Assembly (NCBI GenBank): GCA_934675165.1
Contig: CAKUPP010000027.1
Coordinates: 1-11,202 of the forward strand
Direction of reading: 5' to 3'
Length of the DNA stretch: 11,202 nucleotides
DNA from: an uncultured Eubacteriales bacterium
GTDB taxonomy: Bacteria > Bacillota > Clostridia > Oscillospirales > Acutalibacteraceae
In this document: positions 1 to 6,465 of the stretch, in pieces
Layout: each line of letters begins with the position of its first letter
How positions within the stretch are numbered: the first letter of the stretch is position 1
Notes under the pieces: model-generated
Told to the model about the DNA's origin: nothing
Database searches by the model: none
Seen by the model: only the letters and a program-made list of their open reading frames with translations
Position numbers and translations under genes: made by a program

Positions 1-285
1 ATAATTACCCTCGTGTACTTAAGTGCTAGAACGAAGTATAAAATTGTGCGTGAAATGCCAGCCGGAATTGGTTTTGCGGACTTCATTTTCTACCCTAACG
101 ATAAAAATAAACCCGCATTTATCATTGAACTAAAAAAAGATTCCACTCCCGAAGAGGCTTTAAAGCAAATCAAAGAAAAACGGTATGCTTTAGCACTTAA
201 AGAATATACAGGCCAAAAGTTAGCAGTTGGCGTTACTTACGATAGTAAACAAAAGCAACATCATGTTAAAATTGAAGAAATTTAA
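1..285 (+). CDS. AAA-ATPase-like/PD-(D/E)XK nuclease protein, C-terminal end (5' end outside window)
   Basis: The reading frame is open from base 1, so this is the last ~94 codons of a longer gene; the GTG at 13 is not a real start. The residues match the C-terminal nuclease domain of the complete gene at 1844-3412: by my count about 66 of 89 aligned positions are identical. The PD-(D/E)XK core is visible as the E of REMP, the D of GFADFIF and the E-x-K of IELKK, followed by a conserved STPEEALKQIKEK helix. This family (AAA-ATPase-like N-terminal part plus a C-terminal restriction-like nuclease fold) is common and multi-copy in Clostridia and Bacteroidota. Its biological role is not established. 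Many synonymous differences from the other copy suggest an old duplication or separate arrivals. Whether the missing 5' part is intact cannot be judged. Confidence 0.85.
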   Translation: MITLVYLSARTKYKIVREMPAGIGFADFIFYPNDKNKPAFIIELKKDSTPEEALKQIKEKRYALALKEYTGQKLAVGVTYDSKQKQHHVKIEEI

Positions 286-341
286 TCTCTATACAAAACG
301 GCATACAGAACAGTGTAAGAACTGTTACATAGTCCGTAAAC

Positions 342-388
342 AAAAAAATTGTAACGCTTACTCCTAAAATTTCAAAAGTAATAGTTAC
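342..388 (-). terminator. Rho-independent terminator of ssrA
   Basis: Arms GTAAC-TTACT (351-355, 358-362) and AGTAA-GTTAC (377-381, 384-388) form an interrupted stem. On the minus strand the stem is followed by AA and then seven T (the A-run at 342-348). It lies about 37 bases past the tmRNA 3' end, so it most likely ends the smpB-ssrA transcript, with 3' trimming producing the mature tmRNA. Confidence 0.6.
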
Positions 389-425
389 ATAAAATATACA
401 TTATATATATTTTTTTACGTCGGTA

Positions 426-776
426 TGGTGGAGACGAGGGGAATTGAACCCCTGTCCGAAAAGCACTTATCTACGCTTTCTACGAGTGTATCTAATGGTT
501 AAAAATTCCCAATCACAAAACGCCATTAGAAACCTTATGTGATAGGTATTCTCTAATTCATGATTAAAGTCGAGAAAATCTTCAATTCACGTTCACCGCT
601 AATCGTCATTTTGCAACAGTCGCGGTAACCTGAAACAAAATGGCCACTTATAAACTAAGCAGCAAGAGATAATTCTTGATTTCCGTTTAATTCGGAAAAT
701 TGCGACTTTTAAAGCAGTTCCGCCTTGCTACTCGCTTACATAAACTCATACTCTCCGTCGAAGCCTTTACGCCCCC
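426..776 (-). ncRNA. ssrA: tmRNA (transfer-messenger RNA)
   Basis: tmRNA acts as both tRNA and mRNA. With SmpB it enters stalled ribosomes, is charged with alanine, and adds a degradation tag. On the minus strand the 5' end reads GGGGGCGTAAAGGCTTCGAC and the 3' end carries the T arm GGGTTCAATTCCCC, then CGTCTCC-A-CCA. GGGGGCG pairs with CGUCUCC (two G-U pairs), giving the 7-bp acceptor stem, and CCA is encoded. The length of 351 nt is normal for a one-piece bacterial tmRNA. The tag frame ends in Leu-Ala-Ala and TAG (stop at 657-655). In that frame the last nine residues are GNQELSLAA, starting at GGA 684-682. The GUC-GCA at 707-702, which looks like the usual resume site, is one base out of frame with this ending, so the first tag residue is uncertain. 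Only 16 bases separate it from smpB. Confidence 0.95.
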
Positions 777-792
777 ATATTAACATGAAACT

Positions 793-1257
793 TTAGCGAT
801 TTTTTTCTTTCAAAGCTCGCTGCATATCACGTTTTGCTGACCTTTCTGCCAAAACGTCCCTCTTGTCGTGAAGCTTTTTTCCTTTGCATAAACCTATCTG
901 AACTTTTACAACAGAACCTTTGAAATACATAGACAAGGGTACAAGAGAAATACCTTTAAGTTTCACATGTCCATAAAGTTTTTCAATTTCTTTCTTATGC
1001 ATCAAAAGTTTTCTGACTCTTAGAGGATCAACATTAAATATATTTCCGTGATCATAGCACCCTATATGAATGGCATTTGCAAAAATTTCTCCTCTTACTA
1101 TTGAACACCAAGAATCTTTTAAATTAACACTCCCCCGTCTCAGTGATTTTACTTCAGTACCTTTAAGCACTATACCAGCTTCAAAACTTTCGAGAATAAA
1201 ATAATCATGGAAGGCTTTTTTGTTTTTAGAAATAGTTTTTATCGAACTGTTATTCAT
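793..1257 (-). CDS. smpB: SsrA-binding protein SmpB
   Basis: SmpB binds the tRNA-like part of tmRNA, takes the place of the missing codon-anticodon pairing in the ribosomal A site, and is required for trans-translation. Family hallmarks run the whole length: NKKAFHDYFI near the start, then FEAGIVLKGTEVKSLRRG, a GNIFNVDPLRVRKLL segment, LVPLSMYFK, and GKKLHDKRD followed by a basic C-terminal tail (about the last 25 residues), which probes the empty mRNA channel. An ATG at 1263 gives 156 residues, but GGAGG (1269-1265) lies 7 bases before the ATG at 1257 and directly abuts the earlier ATG, so I chose 1257 (154 residues). It sits immediately upstream of ssrA on the same strand, as in many Clostridia, and has its own near-consensus promoter. 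No damage is seen. Confidence 0.95.
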   Translation of the reverse strand: MNNSSIKTISKNKKAFHDYFILESFEAGIVLKGTEVKSLRRGSVNLKDSWCSIVRGEIFANAIHIGCYDHGNIFNVDPLRVRKLLMHKKEIEKLYGHVKLKGISLVPLSMYFKGSVVKVQIGLCKGKKLHDKRDVLAERSAKRDMQRALKEKNR

Positions 1258-1277
1258 ACCCATCCCTCCATGGTTTT

Positions 1278-1305
1278 ATTTTATCACATCAGTGTTTCGT
1301 GTCAA
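1278..1305 (-). promoter_or_regulatory. smpB (and probably ssrA) promoter
   Basis: On the minus strand there is a perfect -35 TTGACA (1305-1300), a 16-base spacer and a -10 TAAAAT (1283-1278). Transcription should start near 1271, just upstream of the GGAGG at 1269-1265, leaving a very short leader. This again rules for the ATG at 1257. Confidence 0.7.
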
Positions 1306-1554
1306 TAGAAAAATCAGTAAATTTTTGAATGAACTGTAATATTACAATCAGCGTACCATCCTACTTACTATCTGAAAATAACTAAAATTCATAAAATTTT
1401 AATTGTTAAATAAAAAGCTACTACAAATACAGCGATAAGGTCACAACAGTATTCATCGTATAAATTTAATATAAAATTCTATAATAAATACTCAAGATTG
1501 ATATATAAAATACACAACAAAAAAGCAAATCATTTATACCTATTTTATATATTT

Positions 1555-1589
1555 ACAAAAGGGATGTATTGTTTCAAGCAATACATCCC
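1555..1589 (-). terminator. Perfect 11-bp hairpin, possible weak terminator
   Basis: GGGATGTATTG (1561-1571) and CAATACATCCC (1579-1589) pair perfectly around a 7-base loop. On the minus strand the stem is followed by TTTTG, so it could be a second stop for the transcript of the nuclease gene. The T-run is short, and a structural or protein-binding palindrome is the alternative. Confidence 0.4.
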
Positions 1590-1680
1590 CATAAGATATA
1601 ACCAAATCCCTAATAGTCATCCAACATGTCTAATCACTCAAGTATTAATACAAACGCACGGGTCATTTTATTTTTTAAAG

Positions 1681-1724
1681 CGTGTGAAAGTATAAAAATT
1701 TTTCCTTCAACCGTGTGAAAGTAT
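1681..1724. repeat. 13-bp direct repeat
   Basis: CGTGTGAAAGTAT occurs at 1681-1693 and again at 1712-1724, a 31-base period. There is no third copy nearby. It may be a relic of a small duplication or of a protein-binding site. Confidence 0.6.
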
Positions 1725-1766
1725 GCAACCGCATTTTAAAATATTAATTCATTTGTTGTTTTCTGC

Positions 1767-1818
1767 AAAAAAAGAGATTAAATACCACATAACCTCAAAT
1801 CCCGTTGAGTATATGTGG
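1767..1818 (-). terminator. Terminator of the AAA-ATPase/nuclease gene
   Basis: Outer arms CCACATA (1785-1791) and TATGTGG (1812-1818) enclose inner arms CTCAA (1794-1798) and TTGAG (1805-1809), forming a two-part stem 26 bases past the stop codon of the minus-strand gene. On the minus strand seven T follow after about eleven bases (A-run at 1767-1773). On the + strand a T-run (1825-1831) also follows, so it could work in both directions. Confidence 0.5.
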
Positions 1819-1843
1819 CTTCAATTTTTTTCAAAAACTAGTC

Positions 1844-3412
1844 TTAAACAATATCTTCAATCCTGATTTTATGCTCTTTAGTCTTTTTATCCCAAGAAAT
1901 GCCAACAGCAAATTTTTTACCTGTATAATCTCTGAGCGCCAAAGCGTAGTTTTTCTCTTTAATTTGTTTTAGAGCTTCTTCAGGAGTGGAATTTTTCTTG
2001 AGTTCTAAGATAAAAGCAGGTTTTGATTTATCGTTTGGATAAAATATAAAATCTGCAAAGCCTTTCCCCGATGGCATTTCTCTGATTATTTTATAATCAT
2101 CTCTGGCACTTAAATATGAGAGCATTACCACACACGATAGGGAGTTTTCATCATTATATTTAATCACAGGAATGTTAATATCGTGAGCTTCTTCTAAGAT
2201 TTTCACCATTGTTTCGGTATCTTTTCTGAGAGTTGCTTTAAGCATTTCGTTTGATTTTAAAACAAGTTTTGCAACTTCGCCCATTGATTTATCTTCGAGT
2301 GCCTCATCGAATTTAATACACAGTTCTTTATTCGGAATTTCAAGTATTTTATCGTGATAGCTCAAGAATCCGTAAATTGTCATCGCTGAAAGTATTTGAT
2401 TTCTGGTATTAAGTTCTTTTTGTTCTGCACTATATCCTTTAAGTTTTATTTCAAGCGGAATACCCGAAACCATACTGACAATATCGTCTTTAACAGCACC
2501 TACATCGTTATTAATGTAGTATATTATTTCATCCATAGGACCTGTATTTGTCCAGTAGCTTTGGCAAACACCATCACTAAGAGCATATGCGACAGAACGA
2601 GGATTAAAAATATCTTCACCCTCAAATGTTTTATATCCATCGTACCATGTTTTAAGTTCGTCAAAAGTTACTTCGTCTTGTTTATTACAAAGAGCTTTCG
2701 TCTCTTTTATACTGAAGCCAAAATATTTATAATATTTTTTATCATTCAATGTATTGTATTCTTTAAACATATTGATAGTTGAGCTTGTTGAGTATTTTGC
2801 AATAGGAAGAACGCCCGTCATGTATGCAAGATCAACATATGATTTATCTTTCAAAAGATTTTCAAGAAATTCTAAGAAGCTTTTTCTATCGTCCTTCGAG
2901 AACAAGTTGTGATTAAAAATGTAGTCCCACTCGTCAATTATAAATATAAATCCTTTACCTGTTTTGTTATATACTTGATCGAATACATCAGATAGAGCCA
3001 TTTCTGGCAAGACTTCTATATTTGGGCAGTATTCTAATAAGTCCTTTATAAGTAGCAACCTATATCTTTCTATAAACTCCGAATAACTACTTTTTTCTTT
3101 AGGTGCAACATTAAACTTAATATAAATAACGTTATGCTTATTTAGATGTTTTAAGTATGACTCATCTTTGCTAATTTGTAGATTGTCAAAAATATCTTTA
3201 CAATTCGCACTTTTAGAATAATAAGAAGCTAACATCATGGCATTCAAGGTCTTACCAAATCTGCGTGGTCTTGTTACGCAAACATACTGAGAAGCCGTCC
3301 CAATTAGCTCATTCATTTTTGTGATTAGTCCCGACTTGTCTACAAAATATTTTTCTTTAGTGGTTTTGGTAAACTGGTTAACCGATGCTATGCTATTCAA
3401 AAAATATAGCAT
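1844..3412 (-). CDS. AAA-ATPase-like protein with C-terminal PD-(D/E)XK nuclease domain
   Basis: This is a two-part protein of 522 residues. The N-terminal half has the opening typical of this family (YFVDKSGLI at about 22-30), a P-loop variant RPRRFGKT (48-55) and a Walker-B-like FIFIIDEWD (155-163). The C-terminal domain has a restriction-like core: E445 (REMP), D454 (GFADFIF) and E470-x-K472 (ELKK). The length is normal for the family, and all expected catalytic residues are present. An in-frame ATG at 3451 exists, but GGAGG (3424-3420) sits 7 bases before the ATG at 3412, and a TATAAT box overlaps 3451, so I chose 3412. These proteins are multi-copy in many gut anaerobes; a nuclease role, mobile-element role or defence role are all proposals without proof. 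It stands alone with its own promoter and terminator. A paralog fragment lies at 1-285 in inverted orientation. Confidence 0.85.
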   Translation of the reverse strand: MLYFLNSIASVNQFTKTTKEKYFVDKSGLITKMNELIGTASQYVCVTRPRRFGKTLNAMMLASYYSKSANCKDIFDNLQISKDESYLKHLNKHNVIYIKFNVAPKEKSSYSEFIERYRLLLIKDLLEYCPNIEVLPEMALSDVFDQVYNKTGKGFIFIIDEWDYIFNHNLFSKDDRKSFLEFLENLLKDKSYVDLAYMTGVLPIAKYSTSSTINMFKEYNTLNDKKYYKYFGFSIKETKALCNKQDEVTFDELKTWYDGYKTFEGEDIFNPRSVAYALSDGVCQSYWTNTGPMDEIIYYINNDVGAVKDDIVSMVSGIPLEIKLKGYSAEQKELNTRNQILSAMTIYGFLSYHDKILEIPNKELCIKFDEALEDKSMGEVAKLVLKSNEMLKATLRKDTETMVKILEEAHDINIPVIKYNDENSLSCVVMLSYLSARDDYKIIREMPSGKGFADFIFYPNDKSKPAFILELKKNSTPEEALKQIKEKNYALALRDYTGKKFAVGISWDKKTKEHKIRIEDIV

Positions 3413-3449
3413 TTGTTTTCCTCCTTCTTCGGTAAGTTTCTCTATATTC

Positions 3450-3478
3450 ATTATACTATAATTTCAAAATTTTATAAA
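3450..3478 (-). promoter_or_regulatory. Promoter of the AAA-ATPase/nuclease gene
   Basis: On the minus strand there is a perfect -10 TATAAT (3455-3450), with TTTATA (3478-3473, four of six matches to consensus) at a 17-base spacing. The predicted start near 3443 leaves a leader of about 30 bases before the ATG at 3412. Confidence 0.5.
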
Positions 3479-3537
3479 CCCCATAAGCAACACGAATATA
3501 AAAGGCCTACCACATGGCAGATTTTGTCTTTATGAGT

Positions 3538-3824
3538 TTATAGTGTCTCAGTCATTTTTAAAAATTTAATGCAGTCGTGCCAACCTTGCTTATAGAAAAA
3601 ACTTTGTTCTGCTGCGGCAATTGTAAACATATTCATTTCGTGCTATTCAGAAGTTTTTTGTCTTCGTCAGATAACTTATCCATAAATTCATTCATAGTTT
3701 TAGCGATATTCTTTTCATCATTTTTGCAACTTGCATATTCTGCATTTTGCTTTTTAGCGTATTTAGGTTATTTTCTATCATATCTCCCATAAAGTTTTTC
3801 AAATTCATTTTTTAAGTTTTCCAT
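3538..3824 (-). pseudogene. Small helical protein gene broken by an internal TAA and a frameshift
   Basis: An ATG at 3824 follows GGAGG (3839-3835, 10-base spacer). It reads MENLKNEFEKLYGRYDRK, then meets TAA at 3770-3768. The same frame continues as coding-like charged sequence (PKYAKKQNAEYASCKNDEK and KTMNEFMDKLSDEDKKLL) to a TGA at 3635-3633. An ATG overlapping that TGA opens the next frame and reads MNMFTIAAAEQSFFYKQGW and on to TAA at 3540-3538. Joined together these give about 95 residues. The pattern (LYGR... start, K/E-rich middle, AEQSF-YKQGW end) resembles small helical proteins common in clostridial phages and plasmids, perhaps DUF6809-like; that is from memory and unsure. Two independent lesions point to a dead gene. 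The alternatives are a short 18-residue product plus an ATGA-coupled 32-residue product. The start lies 3 bases past the end of the preceding broken gene. Confidence 0.6.
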
Positions 3825-3827
3825 ATC

Positions 3828-4483
3828 TTATTTTCCTCCAATTATTAGTTGATATATTTGCTTAGAGCTTTCGGGGTCACGATACAAAAATGTTCCTAAA
3901 ACGTAAAATATAAAATGTTCTACAGTAGATAAACCAAGCGGACTTAATATAAATGCTTCGGCTAATATATCAAATTTTCCCCTCCAACTATGGCTGATAT
4001 TTTTTTGAAATAGTAATCTGCGGTAGGATAGTCTATATCCTTGAAAACTCTTGTTATATAGTGTTTTTTAAATTCTTGATGTAGCGTTTCAAGGTTCTCG
4101 GTTAATATTTTCCCGGTATAAAACTCCACTTTCGTGTGGCTTTCATTGAAATTTACATGGTGGCTATCGATATAGTTTTTCACCATTTCAAAAAACTTAC
4201 TCTTTTCTTTACCTTGAAGTAAATCGTCATCACCACAATAAACAATGCAACAATCCCTGAAGATATCTGAGCAAATGTTATCAGCTATAGATGATGTTGT
4301 ACCTAAATCCATGTTTGCTATTGTTTCAAATATGACACTTAGATATCTATCCAAGTAATACCATTTCTCACCAAGCTCTGATTTTATCTTGCTTGCCAAT
4401 TCCCAGAATTTATCCGTGTTTCCATGAATATTTATAAAATTTGGTTTACCGAAAAATATGTCACGATTTTGAAAAATATTCAT
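3828..4483 (-). pseudogene. Unrecognised protein gene with a 3' frameshift
   Basis: The gene starts at ATG 4483 behind GAGGAG (7-base spacer). The intact frame gives 173 residues and stops at 3964-3962. The coding-like sequence does not stop there: around 3985-3975, at a GGAGGGGAAAA run, the next frame takes over with GKFDILAEAFILSPLGLSTV and continues for about 50 residues to a TAA at 3830-3828. That TAA lies 3 bases before the next start codon, the usual spacing of a true operon neighbour. One missing G in the run explains it; the repaired protein would be about 218 residues. I recognise no domain. It is soluble-looking, mixed in charge, with an acidic CGDDDLL motif mid-way and a more hydrophobic lost tail (EHFIFYVLGTFLYRD). 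It could still make a truncated product. Upstream lies a terminator-like hairpin in the same orientation. Confidence 0.6.
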
Positions 4484-4582
4484 TTAAACTCTCCTCTTAA
4501 CTTATTTTTTGAGTATTAAAATCCTTGTAACCTATGTAAACTCTGATTTTTCAGTAAATCAAGTTATTTTTCCTATAAATAT

Positions 4583-4625
4583 AAAAAACGGATTATACCA
4601 CAGTTTGTATCTGCAATATAATCCG
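4583..4625 (-). terminator. Terminator-like hairpin in a divergent spacer, no gene before it
   Basis: CGGATTATA (4589-4597) and TATAATCCG (4617-4625) pair perfectly over 9 bp. CAG/CTG (4601-4603, 4611-4613) can extend the stem inside the loop. On the minus strand six T follow at once (A-run 4583-4588), a classic intrinsic terminator pointing left. No minus-strand gene lies between it and the + strand gene at 4828. It could be an attenuator in the leader of the gene starting at 4483, the end of a small RNA, or a relic. The rest of 4484-4827 holds no gene. Confidence 0.6.
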
Positions 4626-4759
4626 CCTTTTATGTATAAGTATCGTATTTATAAATCGTAAAATTTTATACTGTAAAATATTGAAACTTAGGTAATTCCA
4701 AATTCATTCGTGTGTAAAATAAATTTTAAACAAAAAACTTTGTGTAAAAAATAATAATA

Positions 4760-4793
4760 TAGACATATTTTTAAAAATATGATATTTTATAAA
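4760..4793 (+). promoter_or_regulatory. Possible promoter and palindromic operator of the 545-residue protein gene
   Basis: TAGACA (4760-4765) could be a -35 box with a weak -10 TATTTT (4783-4788, 17-base spacer) or TATAAA (4788-4793). A perfect 16-bp palindrome ATATTTTTAAAAATAT (4765-4780) lies between the boxes, where a repressor could bind. AT-rich DNA makes both easy to find by chance. Confidence 0.25.
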
Positions 4794-4827
4794 AGATACT
4801 AAAATAAAACTAATGGAGTGATTTTAT

Positions 4828-6465
4828 ATGACAATGTTTTGGGACAATCTAAATTTTATCTTTAATTTTAAATATAAAACATATAGCCAATTAGGTGATG
4901 ACATAAAATACATAAGCGAATATCTTGACTATATATTAAAGACTTTTGAATCTGATGTAGTCGAGTTAAAAGGTAATAAATCAAAACTCATCAAAGAAAC
5001 TGTAAATATTCAAGAAATCATGAAAACATTTTGTAAAACAATTTCATGCTTTGATAAATCAATTGAGTTTGTAAAAAACGAATCAGATAAATTAGCGCAA
5101 TCGGTTAAAACGCAGCAAAATATAGAAGATTCATTTTTAAAAAAATCAGAAATTTTATTAGATAAATTAAATTACAAAAGAGTTGAAATTGAATCTATTG
5201 AAAAAATAGTCAAAGAAACAAAACAAATTTTTGAACAATTAGGTAGTTTAGATGATGATTTTGACCCAAAACTAATTTTAAAAACTTTAAAAAACATTTT
5301 GAAGAAAACCGAACAATATACTATCGACAAACTTAGACATGCTCAAAAAAAGTTCGAACAAAGTAAAGAGCTTAAAGATTTTATGTACGGAAAAAGGAAT
5401 CCTAAATTAGCACATTTGCTGAGTTTAGACAGTTCAGTTTTTGTTGACAGTGCAACACCTTTGAAATTAATGACGCCGTTTGGACCAGTATGGGTAAAAA
5501 GAAGTAGCTCAGATAAGAGTAGAATGATATATTTAATTTATTTAAATCAGCAGTGTTCAAGAGCTTTAAAGTATGATGAAATGTGTGAAGAATTAGATTG
5601 GAAATTTAATCCCAACTTCAATTCTGAAGTTAAAGATTCATATAGAAAAAGAGCCATAGCAGGTATAATCAAACCAATTATTAGCTATATAAATCAACCT
5701 TTGACTAAATCTCAAAATACCGTAAGTAAATATGAAAATATAATTATGCAGCAAATCCTGCTAAGTACCATAAAATGTGATTACCCTATTTCCAAATATC
5801 TAACAATATCACAAAAAGAAGCAGCAGCCTTTTTATGTGGCGTACTACTTCTTTCAGAATCACATGAATTTCGAAATCCAACAGGTGGCAAATTTGAACG
5901 CAAAGCCATGCAAAATGTTCTTCGTTTGGCTGAAAATGGTTGCACTAATCCGTTTTCCAAAGTTTTCTCTAATGCTAAAGGCAGATATATTCCTGCTCAT
6001 GATAAAGGGGAAGAAACAAGTAACTTATTCCCTGGCGGGCAAAGGCAAGCATCTATTTTAATAAATTTACATAAGATTTTTTTCAGATACCTATGTTTGA
6101 ATTCGGAATTTAAAAATAAAAACAGCAATTGTGCAACATTTAAAAGCGATTATATTGAAAAAGTAACATCTGAACTTTCACACATTAGAGATAATTGGAG
6201 TACCCGAAGCACAATGCTATTGAGCGGGCAAATATCTACTAAATTTAAAAAGAATCCAAAATATATAGATCATAAATTAATTTATGATGAATTTGTAAAA
6301 GGCTTTAAATTTTTAAAAAACTTTCAAAGTGCAAAAGATGATGATACCTTCGATATAGACGATTTGCCAGATCTACCAGAGGATTCTTTGCTATCTAAGA
6401 TTAAGAAATTAACTAAAACTAAAAATATTGTGCGTATAAATAAACTATTAAACAATAGTTTATAA
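4828..6465 (+). CDS. Unrecognised 545-residue protein with helical/coiled-coil N-terminal half
   Basis: The ATG at 4828 follows TGGAGTG with a 7-base spacer, and the gene is long and uninterrupted, so it is real. I do not recognise the family. Residues ~10-190 are rich in K, E, I and L in helical, partly heptad-like runs (for example ESIEKIVKETKQIFEQLGSL), with no signal peptide and no clear membrane segment. Residues ~195-450 look like a compact domain with conserved-looking turns: LMTPFGPVWVKR, RNPTGGKFERKAMQNVL and NLFPGGQRQASI. The last 45 residues are an acidic stretch (DDDTFDIDDLPDLPEDS) followed by a basic one. It overlaps by 6 bases, tail to tail, with the secreted-protein gene, and it faces away from the broken genes to its left. 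A structural, effector or defence-related role would all be guesses; cytosolic location is inferred from the lack of export signals. Confidence 0.8.
   Translation: MTMFWDNLNFIFNFKYKTYSQLGDDIKYISEYLDYILKTFESDVVELKGNKSKLIKETVNIQEIMKTFCKTISCFDKSIEFVKNESDKLAQSVKTQQNIEDSFLKKSEILLDKLNYKRVEIESIEKIVKETKQIFEQLGSLDDDFDPKLILKTLKNILKKTEQYTIDKLRHAQKKFEQSKELKDFMYGKRNPKLAHLLSLDSSVFVDSATPLKLMTPFGPVWVKRSSSDKSRMIYLIYLNQQCSRALKYDEMCEELDWKFNPNFNSEVKDSYRKRAIAGIIKPIISYINQPLTKSQNTVSKYENIIMQQILLSTIKCDYPISKYLTISQKEAAAFLCGVLLLSESHEFRNPTGGKFERKAMQNVLRLAENGCTNPFSKVFSNAKGRYIPAHDKGEETSNLFPGGQRQASILINLHKIFFRYLCLNSEFKNKNSNCATFKSDYIEKVTSELSHIRDNWSTRSTMLLSGQISTKFKKNPKYIDHKLIYDEFVKGFKFLKNFQSAKDDDTFDIDDLPDLPEDSLLSKIKKLTKTKNIVRINKLLNNSL

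Larger units (their letters stand above)
1306..1843. other. Intergenic stretch without a convincing gene
   Basis: There are no coding-like frames here. The only open frame (+ strand, 1498-1695) has no ribosome binding site and runs through a perfect inverted repeat. Contents seen: a perfect 12-bp palindrome TGTAATATTACA (1335-1346) about 30 bases upstream of the smpB -35 box, which could be an operator but could equally be chance in AT-rich DNA; a hairpin at 1561-1589; a 13-bp direct repeat at 1681 and 1712; and a terminator-like hairpin next to the nuclease gene. Confidence 0.6.

Noticed and set aside
426..445. ssrA 3' end as the attachment site of the prophage
   Set aside because: The tmRNA is complete, I see no second copy of its 3' end in the window, and the element uses serine recombinases, which rarely target RNA genes in this way.
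1498..1695. Open frame of 65 codons on the + strand
   Set aside because: It has no ribosome binding site, low-complexity composition, and runs through a perfect inverted repeat.
2396..2782. Open frame of 128 codons on the + strand
   Set aside because: It is antisense to the AAA-ATPase/nuclease gene; its hydrophobic, Phe/Ile-rich translation is typical of a shadow frame.
3577..3792. Open frame of 71 codons on the + strand
   Set aside because: It is antisense to the broken small gene, whose minus-strand reading has a proper start site and charged, protein-like sequence.
3970..3990. Programmed -1 frameshifting at GGAGGGGAAAA
   Set aside because: The codons in the reading frame do not form an X-XXY-YYZ slippery site, and the neighbouring gene is also damaged, so mutation is the simpler reading.
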